From positions 8,899,448 through 8,963,447 of the forward strand of contig JAJEKV010000027.1 in NCBI GenBank assembly GCA_021234155.1: 64,000 bases of DNA, given 5' to 3'. Under the pieces are notes generated by a model. It saw nothing but the letters and a program-made list of their open reading frames with translations, was not told the origin of the DNA and did no database searches. The DNA comes from Isoetes taiwanensis (taxonomy: Eukaryota; Streptophyta; Lycopodiopsida; Isoetales; Isoetaceae). Each line of letters begins with the position of its first letter. Position 1 is the stretch's first letter. The position numbers and the translations under genes were made by a program. Positions 1 through 15,615 of the stretch are shown here, in pieces.

Positions 1-2417
1 AGAGGAGGAGGATGAATCCATTTCTCGTGTTGCTTACCTGAGCCAACGATGATATGATACCATGAAAAGGATCAAACACAAGACTAGGAAGAAAACAAAG
101 AACTTGATTGATTCAACAAGGATAGATCGATCTCTTACATACGATGAAGCATGAACTGAGAATAGAAATAAAGCAAACATGGTGCCATGAATTATGGGAT
201 CATCCAACAAACACAAATGACAAGTCTTCATCGCCTGAGTCAACAACACCATCTAGCTCATCCATGCAATCTTGCATGTCTTGCAACATAATCACATGCT
301 ACTTATAGAAGGTTCTTGACAAGTGGGATGAAATAAATCAGATCCTCAATGAGTCTATCTATTGTTTAAATTTGGTTTTTCCGGCAAGTGAAAAACTTTT
401 TGGATTTTTTTTTTCAGATTAGTTTCCTAAGGTTTTAAAGCTTTTAAGTGCCCGGAAAAAATACCGGTATTCCATAAATCGGGTTTATGGATTTTTCTAT
501 AATTTCCAAGTTCTAGGTTTCGATGTTGCTATATCCATTTCGAGGCTGTAGCGGATGCGTTATCCCTTCCTGCAGCTGTCGACGGATGCATGCTGGCAAT
601 TGGATTGGCATGCATTTATATTTCTAAACCTTTGGATTTATTAATTTGGCAATTTAGATTTCTTCGTCAAATATGTAGACCCGAATTTGCGCCGACATTT
701 TTTTTAGCTTCATCAAATATCGGATGGATGCCCTGAGGTGATTGTTTCAATTTGATCATCAGTTTTCTCTGCTATGATAAACTATCGGAACAGCAGATTG
801 TTGTTATTCATCTAACTACAGAGGGTTTTGGCTTTCTTCCTATGTTTGATCTATCTTTCATTATTGCAAGTATTTCATATTCAAGGATAGGCTTTTGCTA
901 TATTGCATAGAGCTCTGTGGATTTAGAGAGCCAGCCTTTCCAATCTTTGCAGTTGTCACGTTCCTACTCTTAGGTAGTTGGAAGCCACTATACAAGTGGG
1001 TCTCATCTAAGAAGTGCAATTTTAGATTATCGCTAAGGTTTGTAGAGGATTCCAATCATCAAATTGGTCACTAGAAGTGCTATTTAGCCTTCAATCATGA
1101 ATCCAGAGGTTCTATTTATATTGCATCATCCAAGCCAAGTTCCGTCTTGATACCTGGAGATTCAAAGATGAAGCTTTGATTTTAAATAGGATCATGTTCG
1201 AATTGTAAGAAACATAAATTTTCAAGATTTTTGAAGCTTTGATTTCTGTTGTATCGAAGGGAAGATGGCTTTGTTTGCAGATTGGAGCAACATGCCACGA
1301 TGGCAAGAACTGTTCAGTTATGCACTCTATCCTAGGCTATGTTGAATCTGAAAGGTAAAAATAGAATGCTACTTTTATAGATTGTAAGATGTTATGAGAT
1401 TATTGTTCCAGAAAAAGAGAACTTAGGTTAGATTTTATTTGTGCAAATGGTAATAGATAGATCATTGGCATCATCCTGGAAATCTACTATTGTAAATGCA
1501 GCCCCTTGCTTCTTATTGATTGTATGTGGAATGGAGCTCCATTTTGTCTAATTCAGGTGCATGTAGAAGATATGTTATCATTGTTGTTCTACTCGAGGCT
1601 GGAGCGATGCATTATTTTTCTATTCTTTGACATGAAAACATAGTTCATATGGCACTTTAAAGATGCAGACATATGTTGTGCATTGCAAACCAAATTGGGA
1701 AGCTCATTCAAGAGAATTGCAATGGGACTGCCCATTTGTTTGGATGCCGAATGAAAGTATTACAAGAGTCCTGTCCAATTCCGAAGTAGCTATTGAGGTC
1801 TCATGCAGCAAACTATGTTTGTCTCACATCTATCTCCTATGTGACTTCCATGTTTATTTATCATCCATTGAAAGGCCATTCATAAAACCTCCAAATTTGC
1901 AATTTTATGTTATATTTATTCTATTCAGATGGCCTATTGTCCATTGTTGTCTATAATTTTGATGCAGGAAAAGATTCAAGCTTATATGAATGCGGGTGTT
2001 AGTTACAGCTACAAATGTTGTTATTCTAGCTATTTGTACATGTAAGGACTAAATATATTTTTCTCAAACAAATCTTGAGGGGCAAGTTTTATATAATTAT
2101 TGTTGTATTGTTATTTGCGGTGATGTAGGAAGTCATAAAGGGGATTTAATGATTAATGCATAAGCTTCAATTAAATGGAATTATTATTATGGTTTTGTGG
2201 CCCAAGCTCCAAAACATAGATGCCTCTGAATCTTAGTTTGTATGATGCATCACATGGTGTCTGGACCCATTTGGAAAATGACATAATGTATAATGTGCAC
2301 ATTTCTCTGGGGAATGATACAATCTATAATGCATATTTGTACATAAACTTACTTGAGGTCTAATTATTGCTTTGGCTCATGTGACATGCTTGACACTTAA
2401 TTAGAAGTTATCTGAGG
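1..2417. other. Anonymous non-coding sequence
   Basis: I find no recognisable gene, RNA or mobile element here. All open frames are under about 100 codons, carry no motif I recognise, and occur on both strands. The composition is moderately AT-rich. A phrase around 530-560 (a T-rich run followed by 'cgaggctg') recurs loosely near 1585-1615, which may mean an old repeat, but it is too diverged to call. Confidence 0.5.
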
Positions 2418-2735
2418 GGGTGAAAGCATGCTATGGTGTACCACTTTTGGAACCCTCAAAAGTACCTACTTTGGGTACTTTTTAAATCAGTACTTTCTAG
2501 TTTTTCTTTCCACTAAAATCAATTGATTTTTTGAATTGAAAGGTCAATAACATGCCAATCTATAGTTCAAAAGGATAACAATACCATTAGAAACTAAAAT
2601 GAATAAACCAACTCTCAAACTTATTGTTTATTGAGAGACATTTGTGCAACCTCCGAGTACCGATCTTGGGTAATTTTAATGTAGTTTTGCACTCCTAAAG
2701 GTAATTTATATGGTACACCTAGCGTGCTTTCACCC
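2418..2735. mobile_element. MITE-like element with ~25 bp terminal inverted repeats
   Basis: The left end (2418-2443) and the right end (2711-2735) are inverted copies of each other over about 25 bases, with one mismatch and one indel. Both begin gggtgaaagca and run to gtgtacca. The ~270 bp interior is AT-rich and non-coding. Size, structure and lack of coding capacity fit a miniature inverted-repeat transposable element. The flanks show no clear target-site duplication, so the superfamily is unknown. Confidence 0.65.
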
Positions 2736-5687
2736 TAGGTATAAATAGTGAATTATCCTTAGCATCGGCTAGCAGATCATGCTACTAGCAATGAAACTTT
2801 GGATATAGAAGGTTGTCTGATTGTCTTTTTTACTCTGGCGGGGTATTCCTTGCAATATCTCTGTGATGAAGATCTTTGAAAGCTCTTGAGCGACGATCTG
2901 CTGCAGTATTTACCGAAGAATTGTCCTCTTATAGAGCATATCTATAATACATACATTGCACAACTTCCATGTTCTATAAAAGCACTGCACGTCATATTTG
3001 CAAAGATTCAAACAGGGTTTATGTAATGGATTTTTTCTGCTCGAATATTGGACCATTAATTGTGCAAACGTAGCAGCTATTTGAGTTGGAGTTTCTGCCG
3101 TTACACTTGGGTAAGTGTTTTTTGCAATACTTTGTTTCAAAGCAATACTTTGTTCTCTTCCCTGTTGTGATTTCGAGAAAATGAGCAAAATAAAGATGTC
3201 TATTAAGCATGAGACTTTCCAGGACAGTTATTATAATTATAGTGACATTTCAAACTCAGCTGCCTCTATGAAGCACCTGTTTACAGGTCCTCTTTATGTC
3301 ATTAGATAAGTAGTATGTAGATACTATGACAGAGCTGGCAGATGCAGTTCGCACTTTCTTTCACATGTAACAAATGGCGCTTGGAATGATGAAAGCAATC
3401 AATCTATCATGGCATTTACTGTGGATACATACCATGTTATCATTTCTCTCTTTTGTTATTGTTTGGAGATGGGATCTTATATATCAAAGTAAGAGTTGAA
3501 AGCATCTGAATGAATGTAGTTGTATCCAGTTTTATGTAGATAGGTTGTATTCACATCAATGGACTTCAAGACGAGCAATTGTAACACTATTTTAGGCTAT
3601 GGACTGCATAACATAAACTGAAAGTGCATTAACTCCACATCTTGTCATACTACCCGGTAATGTGTAGTATTCCATTAAATGATCCATTCTTTTGCTTTCC
3701 ACTTGCACTTCTAATATCTCCTGTTACTTGAATTCCATCTTTGTCATCGCATTGAACATCCTATGATTTGTAAATTTCAATTATGGAAGCATACGCGTTG
3801 GCGAATTGATATGGTACATGTTAGATTAGCCAGTGCGTGTTGAAAAACAACCATCATCAATCATGCCAACAATCTACAGACCAAGAGCCACGCCTTCCAT
3901 ATCTGCACATCTGAGGTTGCCCTTCCATCATGGAGTCATACACTTGACAAGGTTGCCCTTCCATCATGGAGTCATACACTTGACAAGTTTCAAGTTTAGA
4001 CCGCTCCTGTGGAACATTTGTAAGATTTTTCATTCTCTTATCACTAAGCTCATTGAAAGGAGGAGAAGTCAGGAATATATCGATCACATATGGATACTGA
4101 CATTGACAGGATGAATGGATTTTGCATCCTCTAGACAATCAGCTACTATACATGTACTACCTAAAATGAGATAAATTGGGCCGATCTACACACCTTCCAA
4201 AGCAGGCAACTACTACATCCGAGTTCCATCTGAGCACGCACACAGAGATCATTTTATTTATTTGCGATGGGAAGATAGCGATGTAGAACTCCGCGTAATA
4301 AAGAGTGCCATTATCGAATGTGACATCCGTAAAGTTGTTGTAATCAAATTTAGCAATGATCAGTGCACTTGATTGACTAAACCTTAATGAACCATTCAAA
4401 TGATTTTGAATAGCTGTCTGTCAACATCCAAAGTGTTTGAAACTGTAATCGAAGCACGTATTTCTACCATGAATGGTTGGAATGTTGCAGAGAAAGATTC
4501 CCACTGACATGGTCTCCAGTGTTGATAATTTAAGTGTGGCTGGTGGAAATGGTCCAGTCAAATTATCGTGATCAAGATCAATGCAAAATGCATAAATGTG
4601 ATCAACGAAAATAAGGTTGCAATAGATTGTGAAACTTTTTGAGTGTCAAAACCATTCCCGCCCAGACTCTTGAGAACTTTAGAATGTCAGTCCCCAGCAG
4701 CAGATAAATTTTACCTGTGTATTCATTCATAACACCGATTATATTTGTAATGTAAAAGGAGCAAGCATTTTCTACCATGAACCATTGGAAAATTGATTAC
4801 ATAAGATGATTAAGGCTATATAGAACTCATATGGACAACTGACTATAAGACACAGTTATTTTGGAAAACAACCATGATGGATCATCTGAATATATTTGGA
4901 CACATATATCTGGTCATTTACAAGCATGATCGATTTGGATCAAAGCGGCTCAAGTTTACATGGAGGATATGATGGTGACAAGTAAACAAAAAAGTTGACT
5001 AATAAAGAAAAACTAACAATAATTTCAAAAGAGTACATTCAAAACCCAAGATGATGCCATAATACCAAACAAGATGAAGGTACTTGCTTAGCAACAACGT
5101 ATCCATGCACGGGTAGAGTTGACATCTATTTTAGTTAGCCCATTGTTTTTTGACACCGCATGCATCTAAACATATAGAACATCTGCTATTGACAATAATA
5201 ATGACTATGCTATCAAAGTTTTTTTGAACCATGCACTTTTAGTCAATTGTATACCTATATACACTTTGATTTTACTTTGATTTATGTTAAAACGTGAATT
5301 ATGCTTATTATCTTACAAAATTTGTGGTCTTATTGGTCAGCGCAGTTAAATGGGAGGATTTACAACATGGATGCAAAAATAGCACGTATTCTATAGTACC
5401 AGTTGAGCAATAATGTTGCTCAATAAAGAATCCATACACTACCCTACTCTTTTGTGCTATTCCATATTTCATTGTGTTTTCGAAAAGATATCTCGCTAAA
5501 AAAATGAGATGACCTAATTGTTGTATACAGATGGGTGGATGGCTTTCAAAGCATCCTACAAGTACAATATGTTCGACCTCAAGATTGATTGCCCTTTCAC
5601 GTTTGATTGGATATACAAATGTTTGATTGCACATTCTTATTTCAAGACAAAAATTTCATTTGCAGGAACACAATTAATTGTCATATT
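2736..5687. other. Anonymous non-coding sequence
   Basis: No gene is recognised. Short frames on both strands (for example 3833-4114 and 3857-4138) overlap each other and are shaped by the tandem duplication at 3914-3985. A phrase 'tttctaccatgaa' appears near 4464 and 4770, so a diverged direct repeat may be present. Nothing else can be supported. Confidence 0.45.
3914..3985. repeat. Perfect tandem duplication, 2 x 36 bp
   Basis: Positions 3914-3949 and 3950-3985 are identical 36-base units beginning aggttgccct and ending cttgaca. The perfect identity in otherwise decayed sequence implies a recent event or an assembly duplication. 36 is a multiple of three, but no real coding frame is evident. 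Confidence 0.9.
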
Positions 5688-5770
5688 AGGAAGGAAGGAA
5701 GGAAGGAAGGAAGGAAGGTACTTTTATCGTCCACGGAGACCAATCGGTCTATGGGACCCAATACAAAAAC
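5688..5770 (-). mobile_element. RTE-like LINE 3' end, heavily 5'-truncated
   Basis: Read on the minus strand, this holds the 3'-terminal signature seen elsewhere in the window: a 'tgggtcc' block, a short hairpin (agacc/ggtct, 5737-5750), 'gtggacgataaaa', then a microsatellite tail, here (CCTT)n at 5688-5719. The same terminus follows RTE-like protein remains at 9.9-11.1 kb, which is the basis for naming it. Little body remains upstream, as expected for incomplete target-primed reverse transcription. Confidence 0.6.
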
Positions 5771-5980
5771 GCAGCAAGGGCAACTCAATGCACTTAGCCT
5801 AATTTTAGATTTTAGCTATATCTATAACTAGATCTATTCTAACTACATCTATAACTTCATCATTCCTTCCAATAAAATTGTACTTATTCCCGGCAATGCC
5901 GGGCACCGTTACTAGTTATTGTTAAGTTCTTTTCCCTCCAAAACCCTATGGGGAGGGGGGAGGGGGTAATCCTGATATGG

Positions 5981-6102
5981 AATCTTAATGTCCAAGGAAA
6001 ATCTTAGCTTATGAATAAATGCCATGGAATGAAAACAAAACATTGTGTGCCTCTGATCTGTCTCAAACTTTAGACATAGCTGTTATAGGACTCTAGTCAA
6101 TC
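5981..6102 (+). repeat. Dispersed repeat, copy 1 (partner at 15207-15382)
   Basis: This stretch, from aatcttaatgtcca through 'gctgttataggactctagtca', matches 15207-15382 in the same orientation with scattered substitutions and a small internal duplication in the second copy. A partial second copy of the 3' half follows at about 6120-6160. It is non-coding. The family is unknown and it may be a fragment of a larger element. Confidence 0.7.
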
Positions 6103-6680
6103 TTATTTACTGAAGAAAACTATAGTCAATCTTATTTACATAGCTGTTATAGGAATCTACCCATATTATACCTGAAGAAAGTTTACCACGCTTGGCTTTA
6201 GAGGAGACATGGGTTAAGGGCTGGTTTGCTGATGCCACTTAGTGGATGGCACGATGAGGGATGGATATTCATGATTTAGCTTTGCATAAAGATGATATGC
6301 GCACATAGGTGAAAATAGATGTTCTTGAGGAGGACATGTGGAGATTAGCAATAAAAAGGGAGTTTTATAGGAAACATAATTAATCCTACTTTGCAGAGGC
6401 CAAAGTATTTGTGGAGAGAGGATTTCCCGCGAAGCATAGGCATGCCATCGCGAGGATGAAATTTCATATAGGCTTGGTGTTTGGAAGTAAGCCCAGGAAT
6501 TAGACCAGGCATTTCCTCTGACAGATTGTATGCAGATATGAGGTAGAATAGCGGTAGGGCATAGCACTTCTATATTGTCGTACTTGAGAGATATTGAGAG
6601 AGTATGATGTAGTAATGTGACCGCGTTGGTGAAACTTTCTTTGATTTTCGGATCAAGTATTGGGAGATGTATCATTGATA

Positions 6681-8105
6681 TTTAAAATAGAGATAGAATA
6701 GAATATGATTTTATAGATCCACTTGAGACCAATGGCCTATAGGACCCAAGTACAAAGAAGCGGCCGGCATTATTACTCACCAAGGATTAAAGCCAGCGAA
6801 GGGTTTAGTGGAAAAACCTTAGTAGCAATAAGGATCTTTGACATCTTTACCTGATTATATACATAATCCTGAAGTCTGGTGAGGTTAATGTAGGACGAGG
6901 GGGCATAACTGGTCAAGCGTATCATTACTCAGGAGTCACGATCCCAACAAGCCTCTGAGAGTAGTGCTGTTAGCTCATGCAAGGCACGATGGGGCACAAC
7001 TAGCAGAAACATACTCGAGGCGGGATATAAATGGCCGACACGAGCTTTGAGAGCGTATTTCATCTCAATGGCCTGTTGGCTGACCCAGGACTCTGTCCTC
7101 CTGTGGCTCGAATCCATCCTCCTGTCTCAATCGCGGAGGTGGTGTGCACTGTCTTGAGATGGAAGCACAATCACCAGTAGCTTTTCATGTGGGTAGATGG
7201 AGTGCTTGAGGTAGTGGTGTGGGCCCCTGCGTGAGGCATGGGATTAACACAACTGTCGATAATTTGCCACCTTGACATGTGGCCAGGCCTCTGCATCCCA
7301 AAGCTTAGCCATGAAATGACATCCAGAATCTTGCTTCAAGGCAGCAGCGTTCCTTCGGTGTATGCCTTGGTCCACATCACGTACTGCACATTCCATAGCC
7401 CGAGAACCCTTTGGAAACGCTTGTCTTTCAGCCCGAGGCTTTGAGTAAGCTGCGGGGCCCATCGCCCTTTGCCAAAGCAAGGTTGAAGCGGCCGGGCTTC
7501 ATCCATAGCCTGCCACAGCCGGAAGTAAATAATGTGGCGTTCAGTAGCGACCCTCTGTAATGGAAAGGAAGCACGTCTCTCTGGAGCAAGATGCGATGTG
7601 GGGCTAGTGGATTTCCTCGGTGCGGGCCAAGGCCATACAATACTGCTCTAGATGGTTCCGTGGTGAGGATATCGCGGCCCCACATACACGCCCCATAGAG
7701 GGAGGGCCAGAGTTCAACCAGGCCACGAACAAATTATTACTGGTGACCCCATGCACTCTGGCCTACGCGCTGTGGTTGTTGTTTTGCATTGCATCTGAGG
7801 GCTTTCGGCCTGCGGTGACGTAACGATGGATGCATCGGTGTGTGGTAGAAAACTCAATGCCCAAATACTTATAAGGCAGGCCACCTCCACTATGCCTGGT
7901 AAGTGAATGAGGAAAGGCGTGGAGTCTTGGGATGATGGGACCCAGTACGGCACCCTTGTCTTGTAAGTTAACTCATGCGGTGAATTGGCGAGAGAAAGTG
8001 TCCAAAGCATCGGTGGCGTTGCATGTCCTCACAGGGGTATATCGGCGAGTCAACATCATCGGCATATATGAGTTGCGGATTATGTGGTGCATCAAGAGTG
8101 TAGGG
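6681..8105 (-). mobile_element. RTE-like non-LTR retrotransposon, 5'-truncated and decayed (element A)
   Basis: Minus-strand translation gives broken reverse-transcriptase sequence. A YADD catalytic box (IYADDV, codons at about 8052-8066) is followed by 'ALDTF' and a 'VNLQ-K' block, then a tyrosine/leucine-rich patch (about 7880), a region resembling the conserved WG...PY.ILL.E segment downstream of RTE RT domains (about 7430-7690), and further fragments to about 6900. The 3' end is marked by the family hairpin at 6726-6738 and an AT-rich tail of TCTAT/ATTCT-type units at 6681-6715. Many stops and frameshifts show it is inactive. It abuts two other RTE pieces, so the boundary at 8105 is approximate. 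The RT assignment is solid; the RTE clade is an inference from motif spacing and the C-terminal region. Confidence 0.65.
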
Positions 8106-8109
8106 ACGA

Positions 8110-9930
<1,821 letters not shown>

Positions 9931-9934
9931 ACCC

Positions 9935-11136
<1,202 letters not shown>

Positions 11137-11749
11137 ACGGAGGTGAAGGTTAACCTCAATCTCACAATGATAGAATGGTTCTTGATGAGGGTAATAGAAT
11201 GAGTTTTCTAGCGGATCTGTAAAATTTTGGCATTAGAAAGGCCAAAAGCCTTAATCCACGATTGTTTGAATTTTTTTTAGGGGGCAATGAAGACATGTGG
11301 AAATCTATCATCATTAGCACTAAGTTAATACTCTTACTTGAAAACGTATAGAGGAATAAATTCTTTATTAGCATTATGTTTCACTAGCTTAAAAGTGCAT
11401 TAATATATAAACCACTTTTTTCTTTCTTGGTTCCAAATAAAAGAAAAGTATTGATCAGGTTCAGACCTAAAATAGAAACAAACGGGGAAGATTGAACGAG
11501 ATAATTGAACTTTGAGCCTTTCGTTTTGGAATGTAAAGCATGAGCAGGGCATCCTCAAGAGGAACAGCCGGCTTCTAAACTTTTCTTGTTATTCTTGTTA
11601 TTGATGAGATTAACAAGCATTTAATGTGGTAGTAAATTGGTTGGAGAGACAAAGGGAAAATAAAAACTGGGCCACCTTCATATGCTTTTGGGAAGAATGT
11701 TCAAAGCATAGGATTTAGGATATCATGTTTGGTATTTAGCATATGTGGC

Positions 11750-13800
11750 CGAAGCGGGATAGCTTGGAGGTTCAATTCCTCCACTATCATTGAGAATAAG
11801 GTCCCTTGGCATTTTTTGTATTCCTAAGTGCAAAGAGCCTAAAACCATCTCGGATTGGCATGCTATAACTTTGCTATCTACGGTGTACAAGATCTTTGCT
11901 AAGGCCTTGGCAGAGAAGGTGAGGAATATCTTGGCAGAATCTATCTCCTTCACACAATCAGGATTTTTACCTACGCGCTGTATTCTTGATAATGTAGCCT
12001 CAGCTTATGAGGGGATGTATTGGGGCGTAGGGTCGACACCTTGTATATCTCAAAATTGGATTTTGCTAAAACGCATGGCCAGTATAGATTGGAATTTCCT
12101 TCAAAATGTCTTACGGCATTGGGATTTGGAACTTGTTCCCAGAGAGATGTTATGAAACTCCCATCTTTACGCTCGGTCCTCTTTTGTGCTTTTAGGGGAG
12201 AACAGGTAATTTTGTGTTTCTGTGTTAGACAAGGATGTACCCTTGGCCCCATATTATATTGTGCGGTATTATCCGGGTGCTGTTCTCTTAGGCTATTCAA
12301 GACAATTTAGGGATTAACTATGGAGATTGATCCTCAAAGTATATTATGTCGATTATCTTGGAGTGATACATTTCTCTTTCTAGTGGGTGAGGGGTGATAA
12401 TCTTGAGAATGCTAAGCTTTTCTTGGACTCTTTCTCCACGACATCAGCGGTTCTTGTTAGATTGTAACAAAGTGCTACGCTTTATGGAGCTTTGGATGTG
12501 GATGTTTCTCCCTATGTTTACAAGTATATAGTGGAAAGTGCTTCCTCAAGGAAGGCCACTAAACTCCTAGGCTGTAGGTATACATATCTCTACTTCCGGA
12601 TGCATGGGATCATTGCCAGGGCATAAGCATCTTTTTGGTGGAATCTGCGGCTAAGATTTCTCTGGCGGGGAGGGATAGTAGTTCTTTAAAGCGAGGTTCG
12701 ATAACACTCAACAACCTTCCTTTATCGTGCTTGCCTCACAAGCAAGTTTCAGAGTTGTCACAATTGTCGTAGCTTCATTTTAGTAGTCTTGCGGCGGTGT
12801 AGTTGTGAAAGGATCGCCTTGGTCCACATGTATCAAACCAAGATTTCAAGGAGGGTCTAGGTATGATTGACTTTCATTTTCTGAGAATGGAGTATCTAGT
12901 TCATTTGGCTACTTGGCGGGCATGATACATTAGCACGGAATGAGATTGGTTCGCATAAGCATAGCAGTGTATTCCTTTTGGAAATGACACTTAGGCGGAT
13001 TCTTCCTTGGTGTCTCTTTTATCAACCGTCCATATCAAATGCTTCCCCTTCTTGAAGGGACGGCTTGATTCTTGGGAGGCGGTTAAGTGTACTGTTGGAA
13101 TTATGACATCGGTGTGTGTCCACGAGGCGGGTTCTACGTGTTGGTGGATTCCTACGGATAATCACATACCTCTAATATTAACTCTTTATTACATCCATTG
13201 ACTCAGCAGTTGGAGGCTTCTTGGTATTCTCCGCGGTGGGTTCTTGGATGAGGATGGACACTTGTTGGCCCAGGATGCTTTTGAGACTAAGTTTATGCTA
13301 TCTCGATGGGAATGACTCACAGTGGCAAGGCGGGCAGCGTTCTGCAGCTCCTTTACAATCAGTTGATGTACCCTATTTGGTGGTCCCAAATTGTTAATGC
13401 ATGGCGTCTTGTGCATTAAGTTGTATCAAAAGCTAGTTGATGTTGACATTGTCCCACCTCGAGAACAGGTGGCATTTCAGCATGCCTTCTTAGTGGAAGC
13501 GTATGTGGTCACGGAGTGCGGAATAAATTGCTTCGTCCCAACATTTCTACCTTATGGTGGCAAGTCCTTCCGCGAGATGCGCATGTTAATGTCGGTTCAT
13601 AAAGTTTATCCCCATATTTGAGAATTACGCCTGCGTATAGCGGTAAGTGGAGAGTCACCGAGCAGCACTTCTTTCTATGTGACCAAGTTGACCCGGTTTG
13701 AGTGCGTGGTTGCACTATCTCTCTCTCTTCGATGTGACCTTGGTGGCTTAAGCGAGTGCTTCTCGCCATTTATCCTTCCGCGGAGCGACTTAGCGACAGC
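11750..13800 (+). mobile_element. L1-like LINE, RT to zf-RVT region, decayed (copy 1)
   Basis: Plus-strand frames give classical plant LINE sequence. An RT start 'FCIPKCKEPKTISDW' with 'ITLLSTVYKI.AKALA' (11800-11920) leads to 'SGFLP.RCILDNV..AYEGMYW' (11950-12020), 'SKLDFAKT' with 'LEF..KCLTALGFG' (12040-12135), and 'RQGCTLGPILY' (12220-12270). A palm/thumb segment 'DT.LFLVGEGDNLENAKLFLDSF' follows at about 12360-12440, then a 'GLGMIDFHFLRME' segment near 12850, and a zf-RVT-like end ('RVTEQHFFLC', about 13650-13690). Frameshifts and stops occur throughout, and the YADD box itself is damaged. The same family is present on the minus strand at 30.0-32.3 kb and 25.6-26.0 kb. The 5' part is missing and the 3' end was not located exactly. 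Confidence 0.8.
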
Positions 13801-15206
13801 TTATGCTTCCATTTAACCCGGGTTAGCGAAGTTGTTGTGAGAAATTACGCTTGGAAAGAAGGCGGTTGTGTATCTTGGTGATCAATTGGAGTGTCGATAA
13901 CTTCTTCACGGTATAAGATAGATTAGTGAAGGTATACCCTATGTTCTCGAGCTTGCTCACGAGAAAAAGCGTTTGATTTTGAGGGAATATTTGGGTATCT
14001 TATCTTATGCATAAGCGAGGGTATTTTCGGTGGATTATCTTTGTCTGGCGAGATTTTATTCACAATCTCTGCATCTATGTGTGTATTACTCTAATACGGA
14101 ATATTGAATAAAGAGTTTGTAGATCCCTTCAAAAAGCATCAAACCACTGGGGCAACCTAATGGCATAGCATTTGAATAGACTTAAATATTTCTTATATGA
14201 TGATTACTTTCACTAGTAAACAATATGAATATGGTATATACTATTCTAGAAGAATGCTCTTTGGTTACACACTATAAGTTCAGGTATATAAGGGTCCACT
14301 TGCACCTGCGGTTATGTTGAATTAACTTTTACTATAGAATTAAGTTAATTTCAATTGGGTGATTTTGTTCACACCAAAGTTAGCTAAGGATTCTTGTTAA
14401 ACTAACTTAATGAAAAATGCATTCGCACCTTAAACCTTCTTGACTAAAAAATCTTAACCATATAAATTTTCACACATGTTTAGTTATTAGCTTAAACTAA
14501 GCACAATGTCAAGACAAGTTTAGTTGGTATTTCTTGATTAAAAATGTTAGGCTAAGTATTTCTTAACTAAAAGTTAAGTCAGCTAGTTTCGAGAATACCA
14601 ATACCGTTAAAAATCAAAATTCAACTTAACTGAATGTACCCTTAAGCCCCATTGACTCTATGTATGAGTCTCTATTGTTTGCAAATGCAAGTGGGGTGAT
14701 GGGTAAGATTGCAAACATAAATGCACTAGATAGGACAACTATGTTGATAACGTTTTATAAAACACTCATTTATCTATTTATGCAAATATGGTGTAATGAG
14801 CTTCTTCAACCCTTGAAGATCTTTGACTCCTTTGCTTTTCATTGATAAATAGACTTTCTAACCATAATAAACATTTATACGCAAAAATATTCTAAAAAAT
14901 GTGCCAGGAAAACCATCTTAACAGCAAAAAAAATGGCAATCCACGGTGGCCTGGCTCGCTGGTGGCCTGACGTGGCATGATTCTTAAACTCGTGAAACTT
15001 CCATTTCACCTTCGAAAGGACATGCTATGTTCTAGGGATGGCATTGGAAAATGGAGCTACACCAGTCCAAAACATGGTAAAATGATAAGTAAAAGAGCCT
15101 GGTGTAGTTCAAAATGAAAGAATATAGGATAGGTTCTTATGATTTAACAACTTTGTAGCATGTAGAGTTTGTGGCATATCTAATTCAAAATATGTTGATG
15201 ATCTGA
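13801..15206. other. Anonymous AT-rich sequence with a possible TIR element
   Basis: From about 14289 (aagggtccactt) to about 14646 (rightmost acccttaag) the two ends are roughly inverted. Both carry 'aagggt' at the edge and 'gttgaatt' further in, and the interior is very rich in TTAA and AGTTAA words. This could be a degenerate ~360 bp MITE, but the match is patchy. The rest (13801-14288 and 14647-15206) shows no feature I can support. Part of 13801-14120 may be the untranslated 3' end of the L1-like LINE. Confidence 0.35.
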
Positions 15207-15382
15207 AATCTTAATGTCCATGGGGAACTGTAGCTTATGAATAGATGCCATTATGGAACGGAAACAATACATTGTGCGAATTATGGAACGAAAACAGTAC
15301 ATTGTGCGACTCTGGTCAGTCTCGAACTTCAGACATAGCTGTTATACTCGACTCTAGTCTAGGTGTTATAGGACTCTAGTCA
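15207..15382 (+). repeat. Dispersed repeat, copy 2 (partner at 5981-6102)
   Basis: This stretch has the same order of sequence as 5981-6102 but with an internal duplication of the 'ttatggaacg(g/a)aaacagtacattgtgcga' phrase and partial repeats of the 'gctgttata...ctctagtc' phrase continuing to about 15440. No coding capacity is seen. Confidence 0.7.
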
Positions 15383-15537
15383 GTGGCGAACTTCAAACAT
15401 AGCTATCTCATAACTTCAGACGTAGCTATCTCATTAGCTGCACTAGACCAAAAGGCCGAAATATGTGCATTCAATTGTTTCTTTTTTAGCCAGGTGCTTC
15501 TTAGAATTGGAAGAAGGTTCTGAAATGAAACCATCAT

Positions 15538-15615
15538 AGATAGATAAATAGATAGATAGATAGAAGTAACTAGTTTTTATATACCGGACCCGCATTCAGC
15601 CATGGGGACCTTTCT
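15538..15615 (-). mobile_element. Possible RTE-like 3' terminus with (TATC)n tail
   Basis: Read on the minus strand, 'aaggtcc' is followed by 'gggtccggtatataaaaac' and then a short TCTA/TATC run. The order (GGTCC blocks, an A-rich stretch, a tetranucleotide tail) resembles the better-supported termini at 5.7 and 26.4 kb, but the hairpin core is altered. This is a weak call. Confidence 0.25.

Noticed and set aside
6214-6675. 153-codon minus-strand frame
   Set aside because: It lies beyond the RTE 3' terminus of element A, has no motif I recognise, and has no supporting context.
11735-11795. tRNA-like 3' half (ggaggttcaattcctcc with an upstream gtggccgaag)
   Set aside because: No acceptor or anticodon stem could be built, and the sequence runs directly into the LINE RT frame.
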